Shown here one piece after another: positions 1 to 5,132 of a DNA stretch of 6,311 nt. Each line of letters opens with the position of its first letter. Within the stretch, counting starts at the first letter, position 1. The notes under the pieces were generated by a model, which saw only the letters and a program-made list of their open reading frames with translations, did no database searches and had not been told where the DNA came from. The DNA lies in NCBI GenBank assembly GCA_003486025.1, contig DNHA01000216.1, positions 2,945 to 9,255 of the forward strand. The letters run 5' to 3'. Source of the DNA: Micrococcaceae bacterium (lineage in GTDB: Bacteria; Actinomycetota; Actinomycetes; Actinomycetales; Micrococcaceae). The translations under genes and the position numbers were made by a program.

Positions 1-761
1 TGGGCTGGGGCCTGGGCTACTTCGGCCAGCCGCATATCCTGGTCCGCTTCATGGCGCTGCGTACCCCGGGCGAGGCAAAAACCGCTCGCCGCATCGGTGT
101 GGGCTGGATGTTCCTGACCTCCGTAGGCGCGGTCGCCACCTCGCTGATCGGTATCGCATACTTTGCGAAGGATCCGCTGAGCGAGACAAACAGCGAAACC
201 GTATTCCTGCTGCTCAGCCAGGTCTTCTTCCACCCATTCGTCGCCGGCCTGGTGCTCGCGGCCGTGCTGGCGGCAATTATGTCAACGATGTCCTCGCAGA
301 TGATCGTCTGCTCTTCGGCACTGGTTGAAGATCTCTACAACATCACCGGCCGCAAGGCTTCGCCGAAGGCGCTGGTGATGCTCGGACGCGCCGGCGTGCT
401 GGCCATCGCGCTGATCGCAGCACTGCTGGCACTGAACCCGAACTCCTCGATCCTGGACCTGGTGGCCTTCGCCTGGGCCGGCTTCGGCGGCGCCTTCGGT
501 CCAATCGTGCTACTGGCTCTGTACTGGCGCAAGCTCACCGCGATTGGTGCCTTCGCCGGCATGGTCACCGGTGCAGCCGTCGTCTTCATCTGGGGCAACA
601 TCGATGTACTGGCCAGCAGCATGTACGAAATCGTGCCAGGCTTCCTGGTCTGCTTGGTCGTTTCATGGCTCGTCTCGCGTGCGACGTTCAAGCCAAGCTC
701 GGAAATCGAGGCTGAATTCAGCTCGATGGAAGAAGAGGTTGGCGCGAAGGTCACCGCCTAA
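1..761 (+). CDS. putP: Sodium/proline symporter PutP, C-terminal part (5' end outside window)
   Basis: Codons run in frame from base 3 to the TAA at 759-761; the gene starts upstream of the window, and the ATG at 51 is internal. The first visible residues (GWGLGYFGQPHILVRFMALR) are the hallmark segment of PutP, a sodium:solute symporter (SSS family) of the cytoplasmic membrane that imports L-proline with Na+. Further family signatures follow: AAIMSTMSSQMIVCSSALVEDLYN, where the Ser-Thr pair coded at 282-287 corresponds to the Na+-ligand Ser/Thr of E. coli PutP (family knowledge), then AFAWAGFGGAFGPIVLLALYWRKLT and YEIVPGF. About five to six hydrophobic segments are visible, followed by an acidic, charged cytoplasmic tail (SSEIEAEFSSMEEEV). 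The end of the protein is intact, with no frameshift. A strong hairpin terminator follows, so it is probably transcriptionally separate from the next gene. A related SSS transporter with another substrate is possible, but the match to PutP motifs is strong. Confidence 0.93.
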   Translation, partial: GWGLGYFGQPHILVRFMALRTPGEAKTARRIGVGWMFLTSVGAVATSLIGIAYFAKDPLSETNSETVFLLLSQVFFHPFVAGLVLAAVLAAIMSTMSSQMIVCSSALVEDLYNITGRKASPKALVMLGRAGVLAIALIAALLALNPNSSILDLVAFAWAGFGGAFGPIVLLALYWRKLTAIGAFAGMVTGAAVVFIWGNIDVLASSMYEIVPGFLVCLVVSWLVSRATFKPSSEIEAEFSSMEEEVGAKVTA

Positions 762-789
762 GGCGTACCGCGCTATAAACGCTCAGGTT

Positions 790-841
790 ACCGGCGTTGT
801 GCAAAGCTTCATCGCTTCGCACAACGCCGGTTTCTGCGTTT
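790..841 (+). terminator. Rho-independent terminator after putP
   Basis: A perfect 13-bp inverted repeat, ACCGGCGTTGTGC (790-802) and GCACAACGCCGGT (819-831), is extended inward after one mismatch by a further 4 bp (804-807 with 814-817), leaving a 6-nt loop at 808-813. A T-rich but interrupted tract (TTTCTGCGTTT) follows at 831-841. It begins 28 bp after the putP stop codon and is placed to end its transcript. The stem is nearly symmetric, but there is no clear U-tract on the opposite strand. Confidence 0.85.
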
Positions 842-971
842 AACCGCCTCCACGCCGGTGCACCACGCTCACCCAGAGCGCAATCGGCGCGTAGCGGGTG
901 CCGGCGGCACCCGGTGCACAGTAACCTAGAGGTGTCCGAAGTTTCGTTTCACCTCGAAGGATGATCCAGCC
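842..971 (+). promoter_or_regulatory. Short intergenic leader of the SRPBCC-epimerase gene, with a small hairpin
   Basis: This stretch must hold the promoter of the gene at 972, because a strong terminator lies just upstream. It contains a perfect 8-bp stem with a 3-nt loop, CGGGTGCC (895-902) and GGCACCCG (906-913). A 9-bp direct repeat CCGGTGCAC occurs at 855-863 and 911-919, but the same word also occurs inside the coding region at 1647-1655, so it is probably chance. A weak inverted pair AGGTG (930-934) / CACCT (950-954) lies close to the start codon. No convincing -35/-10 pair is visible. AAGG at 957-960 is the likely ribosome binding site, with rather long spacing to the ATG. Confidence 0.4.
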
Positions 972-2387
972 ATGGCGCAGACGCTCACTAAGTTCACTCG
1001 CTGGCAGCGCACCGAATCGCAATACCTCGCCGCAGATCCCGAGGCCGTGTATTCGATCGTCGGCAACCTGTCGCAGACTGGCAGCTGGATGAAGAGCTTC
1101 GATGGTTTTGTGGTGCACGATGACCAGCGCGGAGTAGGTACCAAGGTTGATCTTTTGGCCCCGGGAAAAATCTTTGGCCCGCTGCATCAAAAGACCGCGC
1201 CGGCAGGCTCGATCACCCGGCGCAACCCGGCTCAGCGCATGGTCGAGTTCACCCAGCCGCAGCCCGGTGGCGAAATGGTATTGCGCTGGCAGGTAGATGC
1301 CGCCGGTACCGGAGCGATCCTGCGCTTCACCGTGATCCTGCGCGGTCCAGGCACCGCCGCCTTCAAATTCAGCGTCGCCAACACCCTCTGCGAGGACTTT
1401 GCACTAGCCTGCGCCAGGCTCTTCAAGGTCATTCCTTCGGGAGCGCACCGCACCGTTCCGGTGCGTGTGGTGATCTCCGGCGGACGTGGGTTCCTCGGAC
1501 GCAATCTGGTGGCCGAGCTGGTCTGCCGCGGGTTGTCGGTGGCCGTGCTCACCCGGCATATTGAAGCGGACTTCCCCGCCGACCAGTACCCGTGGGACGG
1601 ACTGCACCAAGGCGCGTGGACCAGCGCGTTGAGCCACGCCAAATTCCCGGTGCACCTGATCAATTTGGCCGGCGAGCGCGTGGACAAGCGCAACACCGAA
1701 GAAAATATCGCAAAGCTCACCGCCTCCCGAGTGCGCACCACACAAACTTTGGCCGAGGCCGCCGCCGGACTGGGCACCGCCTTGGCCAGCTGGATCCAGT
1801 CCAGCACCACCGCGATCTTCGGCGATGGCGGTGAAGCAGAATTTACCGAAGACAGTCCGCTGCCCACCGGTGAGCGTGCACTTGCGGAAATGACCGGGGT
1901 TGCCTCCGCCTGGGAGCAGGCCTTCCATGATGCGAAGGTCAACGCCGACCGCAGCTATGTGCTGCGCAGCGCGCTGGTGATGCATCCCGATGCGCCACTG
2001 CTCAGGCCGCTGACGGCGCTGGTACACACCGGTCTGGGTGGGCCGATGGGAGATGGCAGGCAGTGGTTCAGCTGGATTGGTCTGGAAGATTGGCTGCATT
2101 TGGTGCGGATCCTGCTTGGCTTAGAAGGCACTTCGCTGCCCGTGGGCTTGATCCATGCCGCGCATCCGGTGCCTTTGCGCAACTCCGAGGTGATGGCTGC
2201 GCTGCGTTCAAACGCCGGGTTGCCAGGACTTCCTACCGGCACGCTATTGCCCAAGCTTGGCGCGGCGGTGCTCGGCTCCAATGCCCGCGTGGCATTGACC
2301 GGACGCAAGGTCACCTCCCGGGTGCTGGCCGATGCCGGATTCGAGTTCAGCCAAAACGACTTTGCGGCCACGCTAAACGGCGAATAA
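972..2387 (+). CDS. SRPBCC domain fused to TIGR01777-family NAD(P)-binding epimerase/oxidoreductase
   Basis: The 471-residue protein has two domains. Residues about 14-155 look like an SRPBCC/polyketide-cyclase-type domain (YLAADPEAVYSIVGNLSQTGSWM start, then alternating beta strands), a fold that usually holds a hydrophobic ligand. Residues about 164-470 form a TIGR01777-type extended SDR: Rossmann motif GGRGFLG at 170-176, NLAGERVDKRNT at 231-242, SRVRTTQTL at 252-260, GLGGPMGDGRQWFSWIGLED at 354-373, and a C-terminal DUF1731-like tail ending VLADAGFEFSQNDFAATL. No signal peptide or membrane segment is seen, so it should be cytoplasmic. The exact reaction is unknown for the family; members are annotated as NAD-dependent epimerase/oxidoreductase. 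The stretch that reads SATGYYGD in E. coli YfcH (from memory) is STTAIFGD here (278-285), so the usual Tyr pair is Ile-Phe. The start at 972 is the first possible start after an in-frame TAG at 927-929. The 3' end overlaps the convergent regulator gene by 15 bp. Confidence 0.88.
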   Translation: MAQTLTKFTRWQRTESQYLAADPEAVYSIVGNLSQTGSWMKSFDGFVVHDDQRGVGTKVDLLAPGKIFGPLHQKTAPAGSITRRNPAQRMVEFTQPQPGGEMVLRWQVDAAGTGAILRFTVILRGPGTAAFKFSVANTLCEDFALACARLFKVIPSGAHRTVPVRVVISGGRGFLGRNLVAELVCRGLSVAVLTRHIEADFPADQYPWDGLHQGAWTSALSHAKFPVHLINLAGERVDKRNTEENIAKLTASRVRTTQTLAEAAAGLGTALASWIQSSTTAIFGDGGEAEFTEDSPLPTGERALAEMTGVASAWEQAFHDAKVNADRSYVLRSALVMHPDAPLLRPLTALVHTGLGGPMGDGRQWFSWIGLEDWLHLVRILLGLEGTSLPVGLIHAAHPVPLRNSEVMAALRSNAGLPGLPTGTLLPKLGAAVLGSNARVALTGRKVTSRVLADAGFEFSQNDFAATLNGE

Positions 2388-3326
2388 TTTCCCGCCGCGT
2401 TTGCGTGCCGAAAGCACCATCGCGGTCTTCAGCTGCACCATCTGCCCCCACGGGGTGTCGGAAATGAAACGGTACAGGTCCTTCTGGGTGCGCACGGTGA
2501 CATCAACGATGAGCTGCGCGTCCCCGGCGACGGCCGCGGCGTAGCGCACCTCGGGCAGCAGCCGCAGCCGCTGGCCGAGCTGCTCAACGCTGTGCGGGGA
2601 GGTCTGCACCCAGAGCAGTGCCTCCACCGGGTAGCCCAGCAGCGCCGGTTCCACCAGCGTGCGGATGGAGATCTGCTCCCCGCGCAGCAGCCAGTCCACC
2701 CGACGGGCCACCGAGGATTCACTCATGTTCACCTGCCGGGAGATCGCGTCCTCGGAGGCCCGGCCATCTTTGCGCAGCACCTCGATGATCAGCTTGTCAT
2801 TCCCGGTCAGTCCGGCCGAGGGGTTCCATTCGGTCAGCTCCCCGCCGCTGGCCGGGCGCAACGCGCGTTCCGCCGCTTCGGGCAGCGGCTCGGCACGCCA
2901 GGCACGAATGGTTTTGAAGTATTTCAGGATCGGATATACCGCCAGCGCATTGATTCCGGGGGTTGCCGGCAGCTGCATGGTCAGAATCTCGGCCAGGTCC
3001 CCGTCATAGTGCAGCTCGGTGACCACGTCGCTTTGCCCGGTCACCATATAGCTGAAGCTGGTGTCCCCGCGTTGAGCCAGTGCCTCGCAGGCCACCCGCA
3101 CGGTACCCGGCGCGCAGGTAAATGCCGCGACCAATGAGCCCGTGCGGTGCTGGATTGCCGCCACCGAAATTTTTGAACTCGCCAGCAGTGCCTGCCCGTA
3201 GCGTGCCACGGTGCGTTCGGGCTCGCCGAAAACCTGAGCGATCTTGCGCCACGTCGCGCGCCCGTCGGCTTGCAGGGCGATCACAATTTTCCGTTCAAGC
3301 TCGTTGAACTCTTCGTTTTGCTCCAT
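2373..3326 (-). CDS. Double-length AsnC/Lrp-family transcriptional regulator
   Basis: The 317-residue protein is roughly twice the length of a normal Lrp/AsnC protein (about 150 residues) and consists of two homologous halves. Half one: an AsnC-type HTH at about 8-50 (LERKIVIALQADGRATWRKI) and a RAM-like ligand-binding/oligomerisation domain at about 63-140. Half two: a second HTH at about 173-217 (NDKLIIEVLRKDGRASEDAI) and a RAM domain at about 225-312. The DGRA motif recurs 166 residues apart (21-24 and 187-190). Lrp-type proteins sense amino acids or related small molecules and often control a divergent transport/catabolic operon, which fits the three-gene set starting at 3589. The ATG start is supported by AGGAG (complement of 3333-3337) with 6-nt spacing. 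The gene overlaps the convergent SRPBCC-epimerase gene by 15 bp at its 3' end, with no terminator visible between them. The ligand is unknown. Confidence 0.9.
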   Translation of the reverse strand: MEQNEEFNELERKIVIALQADGRATWRKIAQVFGEPERTVARYGQALLASSKISVAAIQHRTGSLVAAFTCAPGTVRVACEALAQRGDTSFSYMVTGQSDVVTELHYDGDLAEILTMQLPATPGINALAVYPILKYFKTIRAWRAEPLPEAAERALRPASGGELTEWNPSAGLTGNDKLIIEVLRKDGRASEDAISRQVNMSESSVARRVDWLLRGEQISIRTLVEPALLGYPVEALLWVQTSPHSVEQLGQRLRLLPEVRYAAAVAGDAQLIVDVTVRTQKDLYRFISDTPWGQMVQLKTAMVLSARKRGGKLFAV

Positions 3327-3364
3327 GGAGTGCTCCTGTGCGGTGCTGGCCTGCGGTCAGAGGT

Positions 3365-3374
3365 ATTTTCCGAC
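3365..3374 (+). promoter_or_regulatory. Weaker copy of the ATTTTCCACC motif
   Basis: ATTTTCCGAC matches 8 of 10 positions of the ATTTTCCACC word found at 3422-3431 and 5091-5100. It lies 57 bp upstream of the 3422 copy in the same orientation and nearest to the regulator gene. It could be an auxiliary operator or chance similarity. Confidence 0.3.
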
Positions 3375-3421
3375 TCGGTGATTGCCTAGGCTGGCTCCTC
3401 AGGGCCCGTCTTTCTCTGACG

Positions 3422-3468
3422 ATTTTCCACCTTTTACCCCACTGATTGTGTGTGCTTTGGTGGAAAAC
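3422..3468. repeat. Inverted repeat TTTTCCACC / GGTGGAAAA, candidate operator pair
   Basis: TTTTCCACC (3423-3431) is followed 27 nt later by its exact reverse complement GGTGGAAAA (3459-3467). The left arm with its preceding A, ATTTTCCACC, recurs exactly at 5091-5100. The arm centres are 36 bp apart, a spacing and symmetry that suit an oligomeric DNA-bending protein such as an Lrp-type regulator. The loop is too long for a good hairpin terminator and no T-tract follows, so an operator is the better reading. Binding by the adjacent regulator is inference. Confidence 0.5.
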
Positions 3469-3527
3469 GACAGAATGCTGGCAATATGTGCCAATTATTG
3501 TCGATATCCCGGCTAAGCGCCATGGTT

Positions 3528-3565
3528 GTAAGTGGATGCGATGCGCATCACATCAATTCACTTAC
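3528..3565. repeat. Nested palindrome in the leader of the transporter genes
   Basis: The outer arms are GTAAGTG (3528-3534) and CACTTAC (3559-3565), a perfect 7-bp inverted repeat extendable to 10 bp with one G-T pair. Inside, 3535-3554 is a 20-bp imperfect palindrome with 9 of 10 arm positions matched; its core GATGCGCATC (3540-3549) is a perfect 10-bp palindrome. The two dyads are almost concentric, with centres 2 bp apart. The element ends 12 bp before the AGGAG of the first transporter gene. It could be a repressor site or an mRNA leader structure affecting translation. Confidence 0.5.
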
Positions 3566-3577
3566 GTAACTACTTTC

Positions 3578-3582
3578 AGGAG
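3578..3582 (+). promoter_or_regulatory. Ribosome binding site that fixes the GTG start at 3589
   Basis: AGGAG is followed by 6 nt (CCCACC) and then GTG. This is a far better initiation signal than anything before the in-frame ATG at 3532, whose reading would run through this site and through the palindrome at 3528-3565. Confidence 0.8.
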
Positions 3583-3588
3583 CCCACC

Positions 3589-4338
3589 GTGCAGCCACAG
3601 CTCATTCTGGCCGCTGGCGATCCCAGTTCAACAAACATCTGGGCCATCGCTAACACCCCCTTCCTGTGGTTCTGCGCCCTGGGCGTGTTCGCAGTCATCT
3701 TCATCCAGACCATCCTCTACTCGCGGGCCGCAAAGGTCGCCGCACCGCACGTCAATATGCCGGCACGCGAGCTGAAGGAATCCTTCCGCGCCGGAGCCGT
3801 CGCCTCCATCGGCCCGTCGCTGGCGGTAGTCTTCGTCGCCATCGCATTGCTGGCACTCTTCGGCACCCCAGCGGTGCTGGTCCGTATCGGACTGATCGGC
3901 TCGGTCTCGGCAGAAACCGGCTCTGCGAATATCGCTGCAGTGTCCATGGGCGCCACCCTCGGCGGAGCCGACTACACCCAGCAGGTCTTCGCCGTCGCAT
4001 TCATGGCGATGAGCCTCTCCGGAGCGATGTGGATGCTCGCAACACTGATCTTGACGCCCATCATGAAGAAGGGCGGCAAGACACTCGCCAAGCGCAACCC
4101 CGCGGTGATGGCACTGATCCCTACCGCTGCGCTTCTTGGCGCGTTCTCCGCACTGACCATCGCCGAGCTGCCGAAGTCATCGATCCACATGATTCTCGTA
4201 GCGGTCTCCGCGGCGAGCATGGGCCTATGCCTGCTGCTGGCCAAGGTCTTGCACGCGAAATGGTTGAAGGAATGGGCGCTGGGAATCTCCATCGCCGTTG
4301 CCATCACCGCCGGCTACTTCCTGCACACCGCAGCCTAA
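3589..4338 (+). CDS. DUF5058-type polytopic membrane protein, probable transporter component
   Basis: From the GTG start the protein has 249 residues; starting at the upstream ATG 3532 would add 19 unlikely residues. It resembles the DUF5058 family of uncharacterised membrane proteins, a recognition made from memory of the pattern: NTPFLWFCALGVFAVIFIQ near the start, then a cytoplasmic-looking stretch with ARELKESFRAGAVASIGPSLAVV (59-81), then RIGLIGSVSAETG (99-111). About six hydrophobic segments are visible, roughly at 24-46, 68-92, 130-157, 173-192, 199-220 and 227-246, with a basic loop MKKGGKTLAKRN (159-170). There is no ATPase or periplasmic binding protein nearby, so if it transports it is likely a secondary carrier or channel. 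The next gene starts 18 bp downstream, so the two are surely co-transcribed and may form a hetero-oligomer. Substrate unknown; the amidohydrolase downstream suggests an amide compound. Confidence 0.75.
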   Translation: MQPQLILAAGDPSSTNIWAIANTPFLWFCALGVFAVIFIQTILYSRAAKVAAPHVNMPARELKESFRAGAVASIGPSLAVVFVAIALLALFGTPAVLVRIGLIGSVSAETGSANIAAVSMGATLGGADYTQQVFAVAFMAMSLSGAMWMLATLILTPIMKKGGKTLAKRNPAVMALIPTAALLGAFSALTIAELPKSSIHMILVAVSAASMGLCLLLAKVLHAKWLKEWALGISIAVAITAGYFLHTAA

Positions 4339-4356
4339 GACCAGGAGCAACATCCC

Positions 4357-5082
4357 ATGAGCACTCCAACTATTAATCTGACCAGCGCCGACGCCTCGAT
4401 GGCGCGCTTTGAAAAGCAGACCACCCGCTACGGTTCCCTGACCATGACCGCCGGGCTGATCTTTTCGCTGCTCGGCCCGATCTATCTAGTCTTCTTCTCC
4501 GACCTGCAGATTGCCCCCTCGATGATCTGGGTGGCGTTCCTCGCCGTCGCGGCAACCTTCGGGGTGCTGTGGATCGTGGAACCGGTAACCTACTTCCCGA
4601 TTCTGGGCTCCGCGGCCATGTACCAGGCATTTATGATCGGCAATATTTCCAACAAGCTGCTGCCAGCTGCCATCGTGGCGCAGTCCTCCATTGGAGCGAA
4701 GCCCGGCACCAAACGCGGGGATCTTGCCGCGGTAATGGCCATTTGCGGGGCCGCTACGGTGCATCTGACCAGTCTGCTGCTGTTTGTCGGCGTGCTTGGC
4801 ACCTGGCTGGTTTCCCAGGTTCCACCCGAGGTCATCGACGTGGCCCGGCTCTACATCTTGCCTTCGCTGATGGGTGCGGTGCTCGTGCAGTCGATCGTCG
4901 CGATGAAGTCGCTGCGCCCCACCATCATCGCGATCGTGCTGGCATTGCTGATGAACTTCGTGGTGCTGCCGGCCATGCCGGCGGTGGCCATGTTTGCTAC
5001 CGCACTGGTGGTCATCGCCTCGATCCTGGTTTCCTGGGTGCTGCGTGACCGCAAGGCACTAGCGGCCACCACCGAAGGCTAA
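4357..5082 (+). CDS. Polytopic membrane protein, probable partner of the DUF5058-type protein
   Basis: This is a 241-residue integral membrane protein with about six hydrophobic stretches (roughly 28-47, 54-74, 77-93, 124-148, 164-182 and 188-228, the last long enough for two passes). It has a hydrophilic N-terminus of about 25 residues and a charged C-terminal tail (LRDRKALAATTEG). The likely functional core is EPVTYFPILGSAAMYQAF (75-92), GNISNKLLPAA (95-105) and the loop SIGAKPGTKRGD (111-122). The YFPILG/GNISN pattern is one I associate with proteins encoded beside DUF5058 proteins, but I cannot name a characterised member. The start is supported by AGGAG at 4343-4347 with 9-nt spacing. 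It follows the preceding gene by 18 bp, and a 50-bp gap separates it from the amidohydrolase gene. Inferred role: second subunit of the same carrier. It lacks any recognisable enzymatic motif. Confidence 0.75.
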   Translation: MSTPTINLTSADASMARFEKQTTRYGSLTMTAGLIFSLLGPIYLVFFSDLQIAPSMIWVAFLAVAATFGVLWIVEPVTYFPILGSAAMYQAFMIGNISNKLLPAAIVAQSSIGAKPGTKRGDLAAVMAICGAATVHLTSLLLFVGVLGTWLVSQVPPEVIDVARLYILPSLMGAVLVQSIVAMKSLRPTIIAIVLALLMNFVVLPAMPAVAMFATALVVIASILVSWVLRDRKALAATTEG

Positions 5083-5090
5083 ACCCGAGC

Positions 5091-5100
5091 ATTTTCCACC
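5091..5100 (+). promoter_or_regulatory. Exact copy of the ATTTTCCACC motif in the gap before the amidohydrolase gene
   Basis: The 50-bp gap at 5083-5132 carries ATTTTCCACC, identical over 10 bp to 3422-3431 in the divergent control region. It starts 42 bp before the start codon at 5133 in the same orientation relative to the gene. It may mark an internal regulated promoter or a second binding site of the same regulator. No clear promoter hexamers are visible around it. Confidence 0.4.
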
Positions 5101-5132
5101 GTCAACTTCTACCCATCAACATAAAGGACACC

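Larger units (their letters stand above)
3327..3588. promoter_or_regulatory. Divergent intergenic control region between the Lrp-type regulator and the transporter/amidohydrolase genes
   Basis: This 262-bp gap separates two divergent start codons and should hold both promoters. It is visibly more AT-rich in its middle (about 3420-3505) than the flanking genes. It holds a TTTTCCACC inverted pair (3423-3467), a weaker relative at 3365-3374, two small palindromes (GCCTAGGC at 3384-3391, GGGCCC at 3402-3407) and a larger nested palindrome at 3528-3565. A possible -10 for the rightward genes is CAATAT at 3482-3487; the matching -35 position would fall at 3459-3464, inside the right arm of the inverted pair. 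I could not assign a convincing -35 sequence, nor any promoter for the leftward gene. No RNA gene or small ORF in it is convincing. Confidence 0.6.

Noticed and set aside
51..761. A complete small transporter starting at ATG 51
   Set aside because: The frame is open to the window edge and the upstream residues are conserved PutP sequence, so this ATG is internal and the gene is merely truncated by the window.
855..919. Direct repeat CCGGTGCAC at 855-863 and 911-919 as an operator
   Set aside because: The same 9-mer also occurs in the coding sequence at 1647-1655, so it looks like a common word in this GC-rich genome.
1232..2099. Two antisense open frames (236 and 231 codons) opposite the SRPBCC-epimerase gene
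   Set aside because: They overlap each other and a well-supported gene, have no ribosome binding site that stands out, and encode shadow-type composition.
3286..3295. ATTTTCCGTT near the start of the regulator gene as another copy of the ATTTTCCACC motif
   Set aside because: It matches in only 7 of 10 positions and lies in coding sequence; too weak to count.
3532..3588. N-terminal extension of the DUF5058-type protein from ATG 3532
   Set aside because: There is no good ribosome binding site before it. The strong AGGAG at 3578-3582 with ideal spacing supports GTG 3589, and the stretch is occupied by a palindrome.
3446..3775. Open frame of 109 codons starting in the divergent intergenic region
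   Set aside because: It runs out of frame over the start of the transporter gene, with a Cys/Trp/Ser/Pro-rich translation and no initiation signal.
3666..4376. Open frame of 236 codons on the + strand overlapping the DUF5058-type gene
   Set aside because: It is a shadow in another frame: Arg/His-rich, soluble-looking nonsense, against a clean membrane protein pattern in the true frame.
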